Source: Paenibacillus athensensis (GTDB taxonomy: Bacteria; Bacillota; Bacilli; Paenibacillales; NBRC-103111). Taken from it: 64,000 nucleotides of DNA. Position 1 is the stretch's first letter, and the number at the start of each line of letters is the position of its first letter. A program made the translations under genes and the position numbers. The notes beneath the pieces are model-generated. The model had not been told where the DNA came from, searched no databases, and worked only from the letters and a program-made list of their open reading frames with translations. Shown piece by piece: positions 26,481 through 34,315 of this stretch. Location of the stretch: assembly GCF_004514475.2 (NCBI RefSeq), contig NZ_MYFO02000004.1:496001-560000 (forward strand), given 5' to 3'.

Positions 26481-26537
26481 AAAAAGCTCGTTTCACCACG
26501 CAAAGGTCTTGGGCCATGCGAGTGAAACGAGCTTTTT
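26481..26537. terminator. Bidirectional terminator between convergent genes
   Basis: AAAAAGCTCGTTTCAC (26481-26496) and GTGAAACGAGCTTTTT (26522-26537) form a perfect 16-bp stem with A/T runs on both sides. It can stop transcripts from the secreted-protein gene and from the AHSA1 gene. Confidence 0.92.
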
Positions 26538-26593
26538 GCTTAATAAGGGAAATGACGCTTGCGTCATCTCCGCAGGAGCGGGTGGAGGTCCGG

Positions 26594-27076
26594 CTACATG
26601 CTGGCCAGCACCTGATCCAAAGCTTCATAGGTCATCTGCATGCCTTCTTCCATGTTGCTGTGCAGCATGCCGTCACGGTCTGCTGCGCTCATGAAGGTGG
26701 AGGTGGCCACCAGTCGGGTCCGGCCGTCGCCGAGGTCGAACAGCTCCGACTTTTGCAACGAGACGTGACCGGGTTCGCCAAGCCCGTCGAATTCGAAGGT
26801 TTGAATGGTCATTTCAGGGGTGACGAGATGAAAACTGCCGTGAAAGCTGAATTGCTCTCCATTTGGACCGCTTTGTACGAATTTCCAGGAGCCGCCGTCG
26901 CGCGCATCAAGGTGCTCCACACGGTTCGTGTAGCCGGGGCCCGTCCACCAGCGTTCCAGCTTGTCCTTTTGCGTCATGGCAGCAAATACCTTGTCGCGCG
27001 GCGCGTTAAACACCCGCTCGACGATAATGTTTTGTCCGGCCGGATCGGCCTTTACCTGTGCTTTATTCGTTGTCAT
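26594..27076 (-). CDS. SRPBCC/AHSA1-domain protein
   Basis: The 160-residue protein fits the AHSA1 (activator of Hsp90-like) START-fold family: FNAPRDKVFAAMTQKDKLERWW at residues about 23-44, the conserved GGSWKFV strand, and a C-terminal helix MTYEALDQVL. Such proteins have a deep hydrophobic pocket and often pair with ArsR regulators. The ligand is unknown. Its start overlaps the ArsR gene by 14 bases, with GAGGATTCG just upstream of ATG 27076, so the two are translationally coupled. It ends at a strong shared terminator. Confidence 0.88.
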   Translation of the reverse strand: MTTNKAQVKADPAGQNIIVERVFNAPRDKVFAAMTQKDKLERWWTGPGYTNRVEHLDARDGGSWKFVQSGPNGEQFSFHGSFHLVTPEMTIQTFEFDGLGEPGHVSLQKSELFDLGDGRTRLVATSTFMSAADRDGMLHSNMEEGMQMTYEALDQVLASM

Positions 27077-27404
27077 TGTTCGAATCCTCCTCTAAAATGG
27101 CGTCCAATAGATCAAATCGGTAATTCCACAGCTGTTCAAATTGCGTCAGGTAGTCGCTTGCATCGCGCAAGGCAACGGGGGAAATGCTGATAATCTGCTC
27201 CTTTCCGTTTTTCCGTTTGACAATCAGTTTAGCTTTCTCAAGTACATTCAAATGCTTGGCTACGGCGGCGAACGACATCTCATAGTTGGCGGCGAGCTGG
27301 CTGATCGTATGCTGGGCCCGAATCAGCCGCTGCAAAATATCTCTGCGCACCGGATCGGCCAGCGAGCCGAACAAACCGTCTAAGTAAGGATTATATTCAA
27401 CCAT
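27063..27404 (-). CDS. ArsR-family transcriptional regulator
   Basis: The 113-residue protein from ATG 27404 has an ArsR winged-helix fold: LFGSLADPVRRDILQRLI, then a recognition region SFAAVAKHLNVLEKAKLIVK and a beta-wing. Metal-binding ELCVCDL-type cysteines are absent, so this is the non-metal class usually found with AHSA1 proteins. I choose ATG 27404 over 27452 because a perfect promoter lies between them. With that promoter the transcript would begin at or next to the start codon, so translation may be leaderless; no ribosome binding site precedes it. It probably represses its own operon. Confidence 0.85.
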   Translation of the reverse strand: MVEYNPYLDGLFGSLADPVRRDILQRLIRAQHTISQLAANYEMSFAAVAKHLNVLEKAKLIVKRKNGKEQIISISPVALRDASDYLTQFEQLWNYRFDLLDAILEEDSNNDNE

Positions 27405-27411
27405 ATGGTTT

Positions 27412-27440
27412 AATATAGGGCGCGCGAAGCGATTTGTCAA
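27412..27440 (-). promoter_or_regulatory. Strong SigA promoter of the ArsR-AHSA1 operon
   Basis: On the minus strand, TTGACA (27440-27435) and TATATT (27417-27412) are separated by 17 bases. Only seven bases lie between the -10 and ATG 27404, so the expected transcription start falls on or beside the ATG. Confidence 0.8.
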
Positions 27441-27537
27441 GCTGAACCTCATCTGCGATTTACAAAAATAAGCAGGAAATTTTTTAATATTGGAATTATA
27501 TTTAATTTATATTTTTACATAAATTGAAGGTTGTTGC

Positions 27538-28086
27538 ATGGCAAGTTGGTGGCTTCAAGATTCGTATGGAAGGTTTCATCAAGCCCGTTTCCTGAGGGTT
27601 ACGCCAATTAATGTCTTACAGATGCAGTGGACGACTGATCTGCTCTGGAGCAACGAGCTGGCAGTACCGTCACGGGAGGTTTATAAATTGGTCGATGAAG
27701 CGGAAGATCGTATTCAAGGTGGAATCTCTATCTCGGATGCCGACGACCACATATACATTCATTTATTGGAGGCTGCGCCGCATAATCGATACAGAGGTTG
27801 TTTTACCCGCATATTTGTGAATGTAGCTCGTTTATTGATTGCTTTTGCCGGTGGATTGTCGAATATATACGGCTGTGAGGGATTTCTTGCATTAACGCCC
27901 AAAACAAATCTTGTTTCGTATTATCGGCAGAAATTTCGGGCTTTTGATCTGCCGCAACGCAAAATGGGCATTGACGGTGTTGTGTCTAATCACTGGATTA
28001 AGGATTTACAGACCAACCGCTCAAGGTCACAGTTGGAACGCCGGATCCGAAGGTGCCGTCAGATCGGGACCCGCAAGGCATCTTGA
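27538..28086 (+). pseudogene. GNAT-like acetyltransferase-type gene with probable frameshift
   Basis: The frame from ATG 27538 gives 182 residues. The middle (RIFVNVARLLIAFAGGLSNI and FLALTPKTNLVSYYRQKF, about residues 90-132) resembles a GNAT-fold protein of the type found in phages and mobile elements. After about residue 155 the sequence turns into Arg/Ser-rich translation typical of a wrong frame. In the next frame, 28002-28181 reads on as well-formed protein (KVPSDRDPQGILTIPEGHTP and later SEYIRQRKSGEIDALRP), without a start codon of its own. A single-base shift near 27995-28010 would join the two into one protein of about 210 residues. A sequencing error is the alternative. A weak ribosome binding site (GAAGG) precedes the start. 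Confidence 0.55.
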
Positions 28087-28179
28087 CGATCCCTGAAGGT
28101 CACACGCCCGAATCGAAAGCAGCAATGTCTGAATATATACGTCAACGCAAGAGCGGCGAAATCGACGCCTTGCGCCCCT

Positions 28180-28208
28180 AGCATCCGCCTTCCGCGGGTG
28201 CTTTTTTT
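28180..28208 (+). terminator. Terminator after the GNAT-like gene
   Basis: AGCATCCGC (28180-28188) pairs with GCGGGTGCT (28194-28202) and a T-run follows. A second hairpin (AGCAGGC 28218-28224 / GCCTGCT 28232-28238) lies just beyond, near the end of the converging TetR gene. Confidence 0.8.
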
Positions 28209-28241
28209 GTTTCTTACAGCAGGCACCGTGCGCCTGCTTGT

Positions 28242-28835
28242 CTATTCCTTCCCGCAAATCCCGTAAAAAAACAAATGGACCATTCCCTCCAGAAATGCCT
28301 CCACGTCGGCGCTTTGCTGCGCCATATTCAGCATCTGCTCGTACTGGTTCATGTAGACGCGCATCAGCGCCAGCACGCTTTCCGCCGAAACGTGTGCGGA
28401 GATTTCCCCGTTTTGCTTGCCTTCCTCGATCATCCGCAAGGTTAGCGGTAGGGCCTTACCGGCATATTGCTCTTCCATATAGCGCGCCAGCTCCTGGTCG
28501 GCCTGCATCAGCTGCTGGATCAGCCGCGGCGGAAATTCGTGAATCATTTCATTTTTTTTCAGCAAAATGTGGGCGATTTTCTCCTTCAGCGAATGACCTT
28601 CATTCATATACGCTTCGAAATTGCGCGTGGCGTCGTCGATGTAGCTTTTGAAAGCTTCGCGCAGCAGCCCTTCCTTGCTGCCGAAGTAATTATAGATCGT
28701 AACCTGCGAGACACGGGCCGCTTTGGCGATATCGGCGATGCGCAGGTTTTCGGGACCGGAAGTGCGCAGCAGCTCCAGAGTAGTTGTTTGAATCGTTTCC
28801 TTGATTCTATGGGCTCTTTTTTCAAATCCGTTCAT
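28242..28835 (-). CDS. TetR/AcrR-family repressor
   Basis: The 197-residue regulator has the N-terminal TetR helix-turn-helix (IADIAKAARVSQVTIYNYFG followed by SKEGLLREAF) and an all-helical ligand-binding C-terminal domain. Two ATG codons are close: 28841 directly abuts AGGGGA, while 28835 has proper spacing of 6 bases, so I prefer 28835. It is divergent from an ABC exporter. The intergenic region carries two identical inverted repeats flanking the exporter promoter, so it most likely represses the exporter and perhaps itself. The inducer is unknown. Confidence 0.9.
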   Translation of the reverse strand: MNGFEKRAHRIKETIQTTTLELLRTSGPENLRIADIAKAARVSQVTIYNYFGSKEGLLREAFKSYIDDATRNFEAYMNEGHSLKEKIAHILLKKNEMIHEFPPRLIQQLMQADQELARYMEEQYAGKALPLTLRMIEEGKQNGEISAHVSAESVLALMRVYMNQYEQMLNMAQQSADVEAFLEGMVHLFFYGICGKE

Positions 28836-28874
28836 GTCCATTCCCCTAACCGTATCAACTTGATGAATAAAGAT

Positions 28875-28971
28875 ATGAAATATATATTCATAAATATTTC
28901 ATAAAATCATTGACGAACTTTATCCGCGGGTATATTATAACATATGAAATATCAAGTATTGAATATTTCAT
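28875..28971. promoter_or_regulatory. Twin identical operators ATGAAATAT-N10-ATATTTCAT for the TetR protein
   Basis: The same 28-base inverted repeat occurs twice: arms 28875-28883/28894-28902 and arms 28944-28952/28963-28971. Arm sequences and the 10-base spacer length are identical and the copies start 69 bases apart. They bracket the exporter promoter at 28910-28938, an arrangement suited to strong repression by a TetR dimer pair. Confidence 0.8.
28910..28938 (+). promoter_or_regulatory. Promoter of the ABC exporter operon
   Basis: TTGACG (28910-28915) is followed after 17 bases by TATTAT (28933-28938), or after 15 by TATATT (28931-28936). It lies between the two operators. Confidence 0.65.
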
Positions 28972-28994
28972 TTTTATTCATTGGAGGTGCCGGC

Positions 28995-29885
28995 ATGCTC
29001 ACGGTGCATCAGTTGACCAAGCGTTTTTCCAACGGCAAGGGGATTTTCGACATTTCGTTTTCGGTGAACCAAGGCGAGGTATTCGGGTTTCTCGGACCTA
29101 ATGGGGCAGGCAAGTCGACGACGATCCGGCACATTATGGGTTTTATGAAGCCGGATCACGGCTCCGTGCTGGTCAGCGGGCTGGATACGTGGCGCGAGCA
29201 AGGCAAGGTGCAGGCGTGCCTCGGCTATCTCCCGGGAGAGATTGCTTTCATTGAAGGGATGACCGGCCAATCGTTTCTCGATTTTATGGCTGCGATGCAG
29301 GGCGTGCGCGATTTGCGCAAGCGCGAGCGGCTGATTGAACGGCTGCAATTCGATGTCCGAACGCCGATACGCAAAATGTCCAAGGGCATGAAGCAAAAGG
29401 TCGGCATTGTCGCCGCCTTCATGCACGATCCGGCTGTGATCGTTCTGGACGAACCGACCTCCGGGCTCGACCCGTTGATGCAGAAGGTTTTTATTGAACT
29501 GGTGCTGGAGGAAAAAGCCCGCGGTACGACGTTCCTGATGTCTTCGCACAGCTTTCCGGAAATCGAGCGGACGTGCGACCGCGCCGCGATTATTAAAGAC
29601 GGCCGGCTTGTTGCCGTCAGTGATATGCATGAGCTGCAGTCGCTGCAGCGCAAGCTGTTTGAAGTGACGTTTGAAGATGCTGCCGACGCGCTGCGCTTCG
29701 CGGATCATACGGAGCTGGCCATTGATTCGCGAACGGAGCGGAGCGTGCGTGTCGCCGTGCAGGGCAACTACGATGCGTTTGTGCGGGAAACAGCCAAATA
29801 CAAGGTGCGCAGCATCGATGTGTTCACGCAAAACCTGGAGGACATTTTCATGAATTATTATGACCGCAAGGGGGATATCCGATGA
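28995..29885 (+). CDS. ABC transporter ATP-binding protein
   Basis: The 296-residue ATPase carries Walker A GPNGAGKST (34-42), a signature region SKGMKQ (129-134) and Walker B AVIVLDEP (147-154), followed by an H-loop in MSSHSFPE. It powers a two-component ABC-2-type exporter with the permease encoded next, whose start overlaps this stop by four bases (ATGA). ATG 28995 has GGAGGTG just upstream; the longer frame from 28944 would begin inside an operator and lacks a ribosome binding site. Regulation by the divergent TetR protein is strongly suggested. The exported compound is unknown. Confidence 0.92.
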   Translation: MLTVHQLTKRFSNGKGIFDISFSVNQGEVFGFLGPNGAGKSTTIRHIMGFMKPDHGSVLVSGLDTWREQGKVQACLGYLPGEIAFIEGMTGQSFLDFMAAMQGVRDLRKRERLIERLQFDVRTPIRKMSKGMKQKVGIVAAFMHDPAVIVLDEPTSGLDPLMQKVFIELVLEEKARGTTFLMSSHSFPEIERTCDRAAIIKDGRLVAVSDMHELQSLQRKLFEVTFEDAADALRFADHTELAIDSRTERSVRVAVQGNYDAFVRETAKYKVRSIDVFTQNLEDIFMNYYDRKGDIR

Positions 29886-30691
29886 ATGCCACGTTGTATG
29901 TGCAAATGATGAAGGTGAATTTGAAAGGCTTTCTGAATTACGCGCTTGGCTCGGCTTTCTACATTTTGTTGATGTTCTGGCTGTATCCGAGCATGGCTTC
30001 GAATGCCAAGGCGATTGATGAACTGGTGCAGGCGATGCCCGAGGGCGTCGGGCGGGCGTTTGCGCTGAACGGCTTTGACAGTGCCGAAGCGTTCATATCA
30101 GGGGAGTATTACGGATTGATTCTCGTATTGATTCTGGCGATAGTGTGCGTGCAGCTGTCGACGCAGCTAATGGCCAAGCTGATCGATCAGGGAGCGATGG
30201 CGTATTTGCTGGCGACGCCGACCACACGGGCCAAGGTTGCCGGAACGCAAGCGGCGGTGCTGGTCAGCGGCTTGCTGCTGATTATGACGGTAACGACGCT
30301 GGCCGGGCTGGCGGGGGACGCCTGGTTCCTGCACGGGGAGTTTGCGTTCGACACGTCGCGGTTTTTGCAGATGAACGCTGCGGCGTTCCTGTTATTTTTT
30401 GCCGTCGGGGGCATCTCGTTTCTGGTGTCGGCCTGTGCGAATGACGAGAAAAAGGCGCGCGGCGTCTCGGGCCTGATTACGTTCGGCTTTTTCAGCCTCG
30501 ACCTGCTCGGCAAGCTGAGCGAGAAGATCGCCTGGATGCGGGATATTTCGATTTTTTCCTTGTATCGGCCTGCGGAAATTGTCAATGGCACGGGGCGGCT
30601 CGCTCCGGCGTTTGCGCTGCTGCTGGCGGTCGGGTTGGCCGCTTTCGCAGCGGCGGTGGTGCTGTTCCGCAAGCGGGATTTGCCGCTATAG
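29882..30691 (+). CDS. ABC-2 type transporter permease
   Basis: The 269-residue integral membrane protein has about six hydrophobic helices and charged loops, including an amphipathic N-terminus and GAMAYLLATPTTRAKVAGTQ between helices 2 and 3. That is typical of ABC-2 exporter permeases. It overlaps the ATPase gene by four bases, so the two should be made in equal amounts. A strong terminator closes the two-gene operon. Substrate could be a drug, peptide or lipid; the sequence does not say. Confidence 0.9.
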   Translation: MNATLYVQMMKVNLKGFLNYALGSAFYILLMFWLYPSMASNAKAIDELVQAMPEGVGRAFALNGFDSAEAFISGEYYGLILVLILAIVCVQLSTQLMAKLIDQGAMAYLLATPTTRAKVAGTQAAVLVSGLLLIMTVTTLAGLAGDAWFLHGEFAFDTSRFLQMNAAAFLLFFAVGGISFLVSACANDEKKARGVSGLITFGFFSLDLLGKLSEKIAWMRDISIFSLYRPAEIVNGTGRLAPAFALLLAVGLAAFAAAVVLFRKRDLPL

Positions 30692-30699
30692 CGGATGAA

Positions 30700-30739
30700 G
30701 CAGGTTTTATCGCAGCTGGCGATAAAGCCTGCTTTTTTT
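30700..30739 (+). terminator. Terminator of the ABC exporter operon
   Basis: GCAGGTTTTATCGC (30700-30713) pairs with GCGATAAAGCCTGC (30719-30732), with one G-T pair, and is followed by seven T. Confidence 0.92.
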
Positions 30740-30821
30740 ATTTAAATCGGATAAGGGGCCAGTTTTGCTTTTCGTGCGGAACCGCTATAATGGAAAAAAC
30801 GTGATGAAAAGGAAGGTTCCT

Positions 30822-32870
30822 GTGGACATTTTCATGGCTGTGCTTATGTTGTTGGCTCTTATCGGCATTTCTAACGTCGTGAATCGCATGATTCCGTTCG
30901 TCCCGGTACCGTTGATTCAAATTGCGCTCGGCAGCCTGCTGGCCGTTGCGCCGCTCGGGCTGCATTTGCCGCTGGAGCCGGAGCTGTTTTTCGTTCTGTT
31001 CATTGCTCCGCTGCTGTACAACGACGGCAAGCATACGCCGCGGGACGAGCTGTGGCGGCTGCGCGCGCCGATCCTGCTGCTGGCGGTCGGTCTGGTCTTC
31101 GTCACGGTATTTGTGGTCGGCTATGCGATCCACTGGCTGATTCCGTCGATTCCGCTGCCGGCGGCGTTTGGATTGGCTGCCATTTTGTCGCCTACCGATG
31201 CCGTTGCAGTCAGCTCGCTGGCCGGACGGATTCATCTGCCGCGCAGTCTGAAGCGTCTGCTCGAAGGTGAGGCCTTGATGAACGACGCTTCAGGTCTTGT
31301 TGCCTTTAAATTTGCCATTGCCGCGGCGGTGACCGGCGTATTCTCGCTGCCGCAGGCGTCCTGGAGCTTTGTGCTGATTTCCGTCGGCGGCTTGCTAATC
31401 GGCGCGGTGCTTGCGCTGCTGATTACGAGCCTGCGGGCGCTGCTCCGGCGCTTTGGCATGGAGGATGAGACGATGCATATGCTGCTGCAGATTTTAACTC
31501 CGTTCATTCTGTACTTAATTGCCGAGGAGCTTGGCATGTCCGGCATCCTTGCAGCCGTCGCCGGCGGCATCGTGCATGCGATTGAAAGCGATCGCTGGGG
31601 AATGGCGACGCCCAAGCTGCAGGCGATGTCGACGAACACGTGGTCTGTTATCCTTTTCGTGCTGAACGGGCTGGTATTTGTGATTCTTGGTCTGCAAATT
31701 CCCGATGTGTCGCGGACGATTTTGTCCGATCCCCACTTCAACAACATTGAGGTGCTCGGTTATGCCGCTGCGATTTTTGCAATGCTGATGGCGCTGCGTT
31801 TCCTCTGGTCGCTGGTGTTTACCCGCGGGGGCCGGCTGTTCGGCCGGGAGCGGCGCGAACGGACAAGCCTGAAAATTTTGTTGATGGCTTCGATTTCCGG
31901 CGTGCGCGGCGCGGTGACGCTGGCTGGCGCCTTTTCGATCCCGCTTGTGCTGGAGGGCGGCGGCTTGTTCCCGGAGCGCAATCTGATTATTTTTCTCGCG
32001 GCGGCGGTGATTTTAATGTCGTTGCTGACGGCCAGCGTCTTTCTGCCGATGTTGTCTCGGCGCAAGCAGACGGGCGGTGAAGCGGAGAAGCTGCGCGTGC
32101 AGCGCAAGGTGCAGGTTCAGGTGATGGAAGCGGCTGTAAACGCTGTGTACCGGCAATCGGAGCCGGAGAACGAAGGAGCGGTTTCGGCGGTCGTCGACGA
32201 CTACAAGCGCTGGATGCAGCAAATCGACACGAACCATGCAGCGCGCGACACCCGGCGGCGCGGCTTCCGCGGCTATTGCGAGAAGGAGACCGGCCTGCGT
32301 TTGATGGCGCTGGGCGCAGAGCGCGACTGCGTGCGCGGGCTGCTCGACAAAGGCGAAATCAACCGCGAGATGGCCAGTCAATTCGCCTATACGCTGGACC
32401 AGATCGAGCTGGTGCTGGCCAACCGCGTCCATGTCTGGATCGTCTTCGTTAAAGCGTTGTGGCACCGTTTGCGCGCGAACTTCGGCAAAGGCCCGCTGCA
32501 GGCGATGAGCAAGATGTCCGGCTCCGACTTTGATCGGCTGCGCAAGGTGAAGATTGAAAGCTGCAACGCCGCTATCGCCGTGCTGACCCGTCAGTGCTGT
32601 CAAGACAATGAAACAGAGACCAATCGTCTGGTTATGCACTATAAAAATATCGTCGAACGCCTGCAGCGCTTCGTTCCGGGGGATAGCCGCCGAACCGAGC
32701 GTTTCGACGAGCAGAAAAAGGAGCTGCACGGCGTGGCGATTCAAGCCGAACGCAACGAGGTGCAAAGCTTATATGAGAAAGGCGCGATTACGCGCGATTT
32801 GGCCGGCGAGCTGCGGCGGATGATCGGGCTGCGCGAAGCGCAAATGCTGGAGCAAGGCGAGCTGGCATAA
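30822..32870 (+). CDS. Na+/H+ antiporter, CPA1 (NhaP-like) family
   Basis: This protein of about 682 residues has an N-terminal membrane domain of about 12 helices with the CPA1 signatures LSPTDAVAVSSL and EGEALMNDASGLVAFKFA, where the conserved Asp residues carry ions. A cytosolic C-terminal domain of about 270 residues follows. It should exchange cytoplasmic Na+ (or K+) for external H+. I favour GTG 30822 because AAGGAAGG at 30809-30816 lies five bases before it; ATG 30804 would add six residues but has a poor ribosome binding site. TATAAT at 30786-30791 provides a -10, with a weak TTTTGC -35. It stands alone. Confidence 0.9.
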   Translation: MDIFMAVLMLLALIGISNVVNRMIPFVPVPLIQIALGSLLAVAPLGLHLPLEPELFFVLFIAPLLYNDGKHTPRDELWRLRAPILLLAVGLVFVTVFVVGYAIHWLIPSIPLPAAFGLAAILSPTDAVAVSSLAGRIHLPRSLKRLLEGEALMNDASGLVAFKFAIAAAVTGVFSLPQASWSFVLISVGGLLIGAVLALLITSLRALLRRFGMEDETMHMLLQILTPFILYLIAEELGMSGILAAVAGGIVHAIESDRWGMATPKLQAMSTNTWSVILFVLNGLVFVILGLQIPDVSRTILSDPHFNNIEVLGYAAAIFAMLMALRFLWSLVFTRGGRLFGRERRERTSLKILLMASISGVRGAVTLAGAFSIPLVLEGGGLFPERNLIIFLAAAVILMSLLTASVFLPMLSRRKQTGGEAEKLRVQRKVQVQVMEAAVNAVYRQSEPENEGAVSAVVDDYKRWMQQIDTNHAARDTRRRGFRGYCEKETGLRLMALGAERDCVRGLLDKGEINREMASQFAYTLDQIELVLANRVHVWIVFVKALWHRLRANFGKGPLQAMSKMSGSDFDRLRKVKIESCNAAIAVLTRQCCQDNETETNRLVMHYKNIVERLQRFVPGDSRRTERFDEQKKELHGVAIQAERNEVQSLYEKGAITRDLAGELRRMIGLREAQMLEQGELA

Positions 32871-32977
32871 ACGCGGGTTGCCCATTGGCAGAAAAAAAGA
32901 ATGGAACCGGAAGCGTGGTTTCACGTAGAATTGAAAGATAGAGAAGTTACGATGGACGTGATTCGGGAGATGATCTT

Positions 32978-33115
32978 ATGGCGCGGTGCACGAACAAAAA
33001 CCATAAGGCCGGCTGGTTCGAGGGCTTTTTTGGTGAGTTGCTGATCGAGGGCTTGCTGCAGGGCTTGGGCCGCTTGCTGGCTGCGGCGCTGCGGCTGCTT
33101 ACCCACTGGCACTAG
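32978..33115 (+). CDS. 45-residue amphipathic microprotein upstream of yidC-like gene
   Basis: A short frame (45 codons) starts at ATG 32978 with GGGAGA at 32965-32970, 7 bases upstream. The protein is a Trp/Phe-Gly segment followed by a Leu/Gly-rich helix (ELLIEGLLQGLGRLLAAALR) that could lie on or cross the membrane. I do not recognise it. It is followed 43 bases later by another small membrane protein and then a YidC-like insertase, all on the same strand, so the three may act together. Evidence is a good ribosome binding site, reading-frame quality and context only. Confidence 0.5.
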   Translation: MARCTNKNHKAGWFEGFFGELLIEGLLQGLGRLLAAALRLLTHWH

Positions 33116-33158
33116 GGAGTTACGCAGAAAGAGACAACAAGAAAAGGAGGCAGGCCGT

Positions 33159-33428
33159 ATGGAAATCAGCGCAGATGTGTCGTTTATCGTTTTGCTGCTC
33201 GGTTTGGGCGGCCTGCTGCTCGGATGCGGTTTGGGCTGGGTTGCGAGCGGTCGGCCGTTGCTGCCTGGGACAGAAGTTGCAATGGATCTGTTGCCGCCCA
33301 AGCGCGGAAGCTCAGGCATTGAACGCCGCCGTGCCGACGAACTGCACTGGATTCGCCGCAAGCTGCCCGGACGTCGCAGCGGCCGAAGCGGACAGGATGA
33401 ACCGTCTTCCTCTTATTGTGTGACTTGA
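33159..33428 (+). CDS. Small single-pass membrane protein upstream of yidC-like gene
   Basis: This 89-residue protein begins at ATG 33159 after AAAAGGAGG (about 33142-33150). Residues about 8-29 (SFIVLLLGLGGLLLGCGLGW) form one glycine-rich membrane helix. The remaining 60 residues are hydrophilic and strongly basic (WIRRKLPGRRSGRSG), predicted to be cytosolic. No family is recognised. A basic cytosolic tail beside an insertase gene recalls the positive ribosome-binding tails of Oxa1/YidC proteins, which the short YidC downstream lacks. That functional link is speculation. Confidence 0.65.
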   Translation: MEISADVSFIVLLLGLGGLLLGCGLGWVASGRPLLPGTEVAMDLLPPKRGSSGIERRRADELHWIRRKLPGRRSGRSGQDEPSSSYCVT

Positions 33429-33461
33429 CCAAGTTCACCAATAAGAGGAGGAATCCGGTTC

Positions 33462-34121
33462 ATGAGTTCAATTTTACAGCCTGTTACCGATGTGCTGCAT
33501 GCGGCGCTTGTCGGCTTATATCATCTTTCTTTGGATTGGGGCGTTGCCCTGATTGTACTGACGATGGCCTTGCGTTCTGTGTTGTTTATTTTTAATTTGC
33601 GAACGGCCCGCCAGCAGATGCGTCAGCTGAGCATGCGCCCGGAGCTGGAGCGGCTGCGCACTGCTCATCAGGGCGATCATGCGGCGTTGCTGCAAGAAAC
33701 GGCCAAGCTTTACGGCAAATACGGCGTCAAGCCGATGTCGATGCTCACAACCGCGCTCATCCAGGCACCGCTGTTTCTCGGGATGTACCGTTTGTTCGCG
33801 CAAAGCGGCTCGGCGATGACCAGCCATCTGATTCCTTGGGTCGCCACGCTGGGTCAATTCGATCCGCTGCACATCATTCCCGTGGCGTATGCGCTGATTA
33901 CGCTCGCCAGTATGCTGATGCCGCTCGTGCCGGACATGGCCGTCGCCGGTTCCACGCTGCAGCGCTTGGGTCTGCCGCTGGTGATGTGGAGCGCTCCGGT
34001 CGCGGTCGGCATGTACAGCGCCACGAACGCGTTGTTCGCTATCGCAGAGCGCGGCTTCTACCGGACGCCGCTTGGCCGCAAATGGCTGCTGCAGGGCATG
34101 CCTGCCGCTTCGGCCGGTTGA
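33462..34121 (+). CDS. YidC/Oxa1-family membrane protein insertase (short form)
   Basis: The 219-residue protein belongs to the YidC/Oxa1 family that inserts proteins into the membrane: LDWGVALIVLTMALRSVLF with the conserved basic residue in the first core helix, then a coiled cytosolic loop (RQQMRQLSMRPELERLR, KYGVKPMSMLTTALIQAPLF) and further helices. It lacks the lipoprotein signal found in Bacillus SpoIIIJ/YqjG and has only a short tail, so it is a second, divergent paralogue rather than the housekeeping copy. GAGGAGG precedes ATG 33462. Two small membrane-type genes sit just upstream. Confidence 0.88.
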   Translation: MSSILQPVTDVLHAALVGLYHLSLDWGVALIVLTMALRSVLFIFNLRTARQQMRQLSMRPELERLRTAHQGDHAALLQETAKLYGKYGVKPMSMLTTALIQAPLFLGMYRLFAQSGSAMTSHLIPWVATLGQFDPLHIIPVAYALITLASMLMPLVPDMAVAGSTLQRLGLPLVMWSAPVAVGMYSATNALFAIAERGFYRTPLGRKWLLQGMPAASAG

Positions 34122-34178
34122 GAATTTGCCGGAGGAGATTATGCCCGCGACTGCGGTCGTGGACGCACCGGCCAAGCC

Positions 34179-34230
34179 GAAAAGCCCGCCGCTTCTGTCA
34201 TCTTTGAATGACGGAGGCGGCGGGCTTTTC
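34179..34230 (+). terminator. Terminator after the YidC-like gene
   Basis: GAAAAGCCCGCCGC (34179-34192) pairs with GCGGCGGGCTTTTC (34217-34230), with an inner TGTCAT/ATGACG pairing. It may also serve the converging esterase gene. Confidence 0.85.
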
Positions 34231-34315
34231 CATAGGCTTGCTTAGTCAAGCCAACCCGCAAGCTTTAAAATCTGGCAAATAAATTCGCTTTTTGCCATGA
34301 TTTCTATCCCGAATG

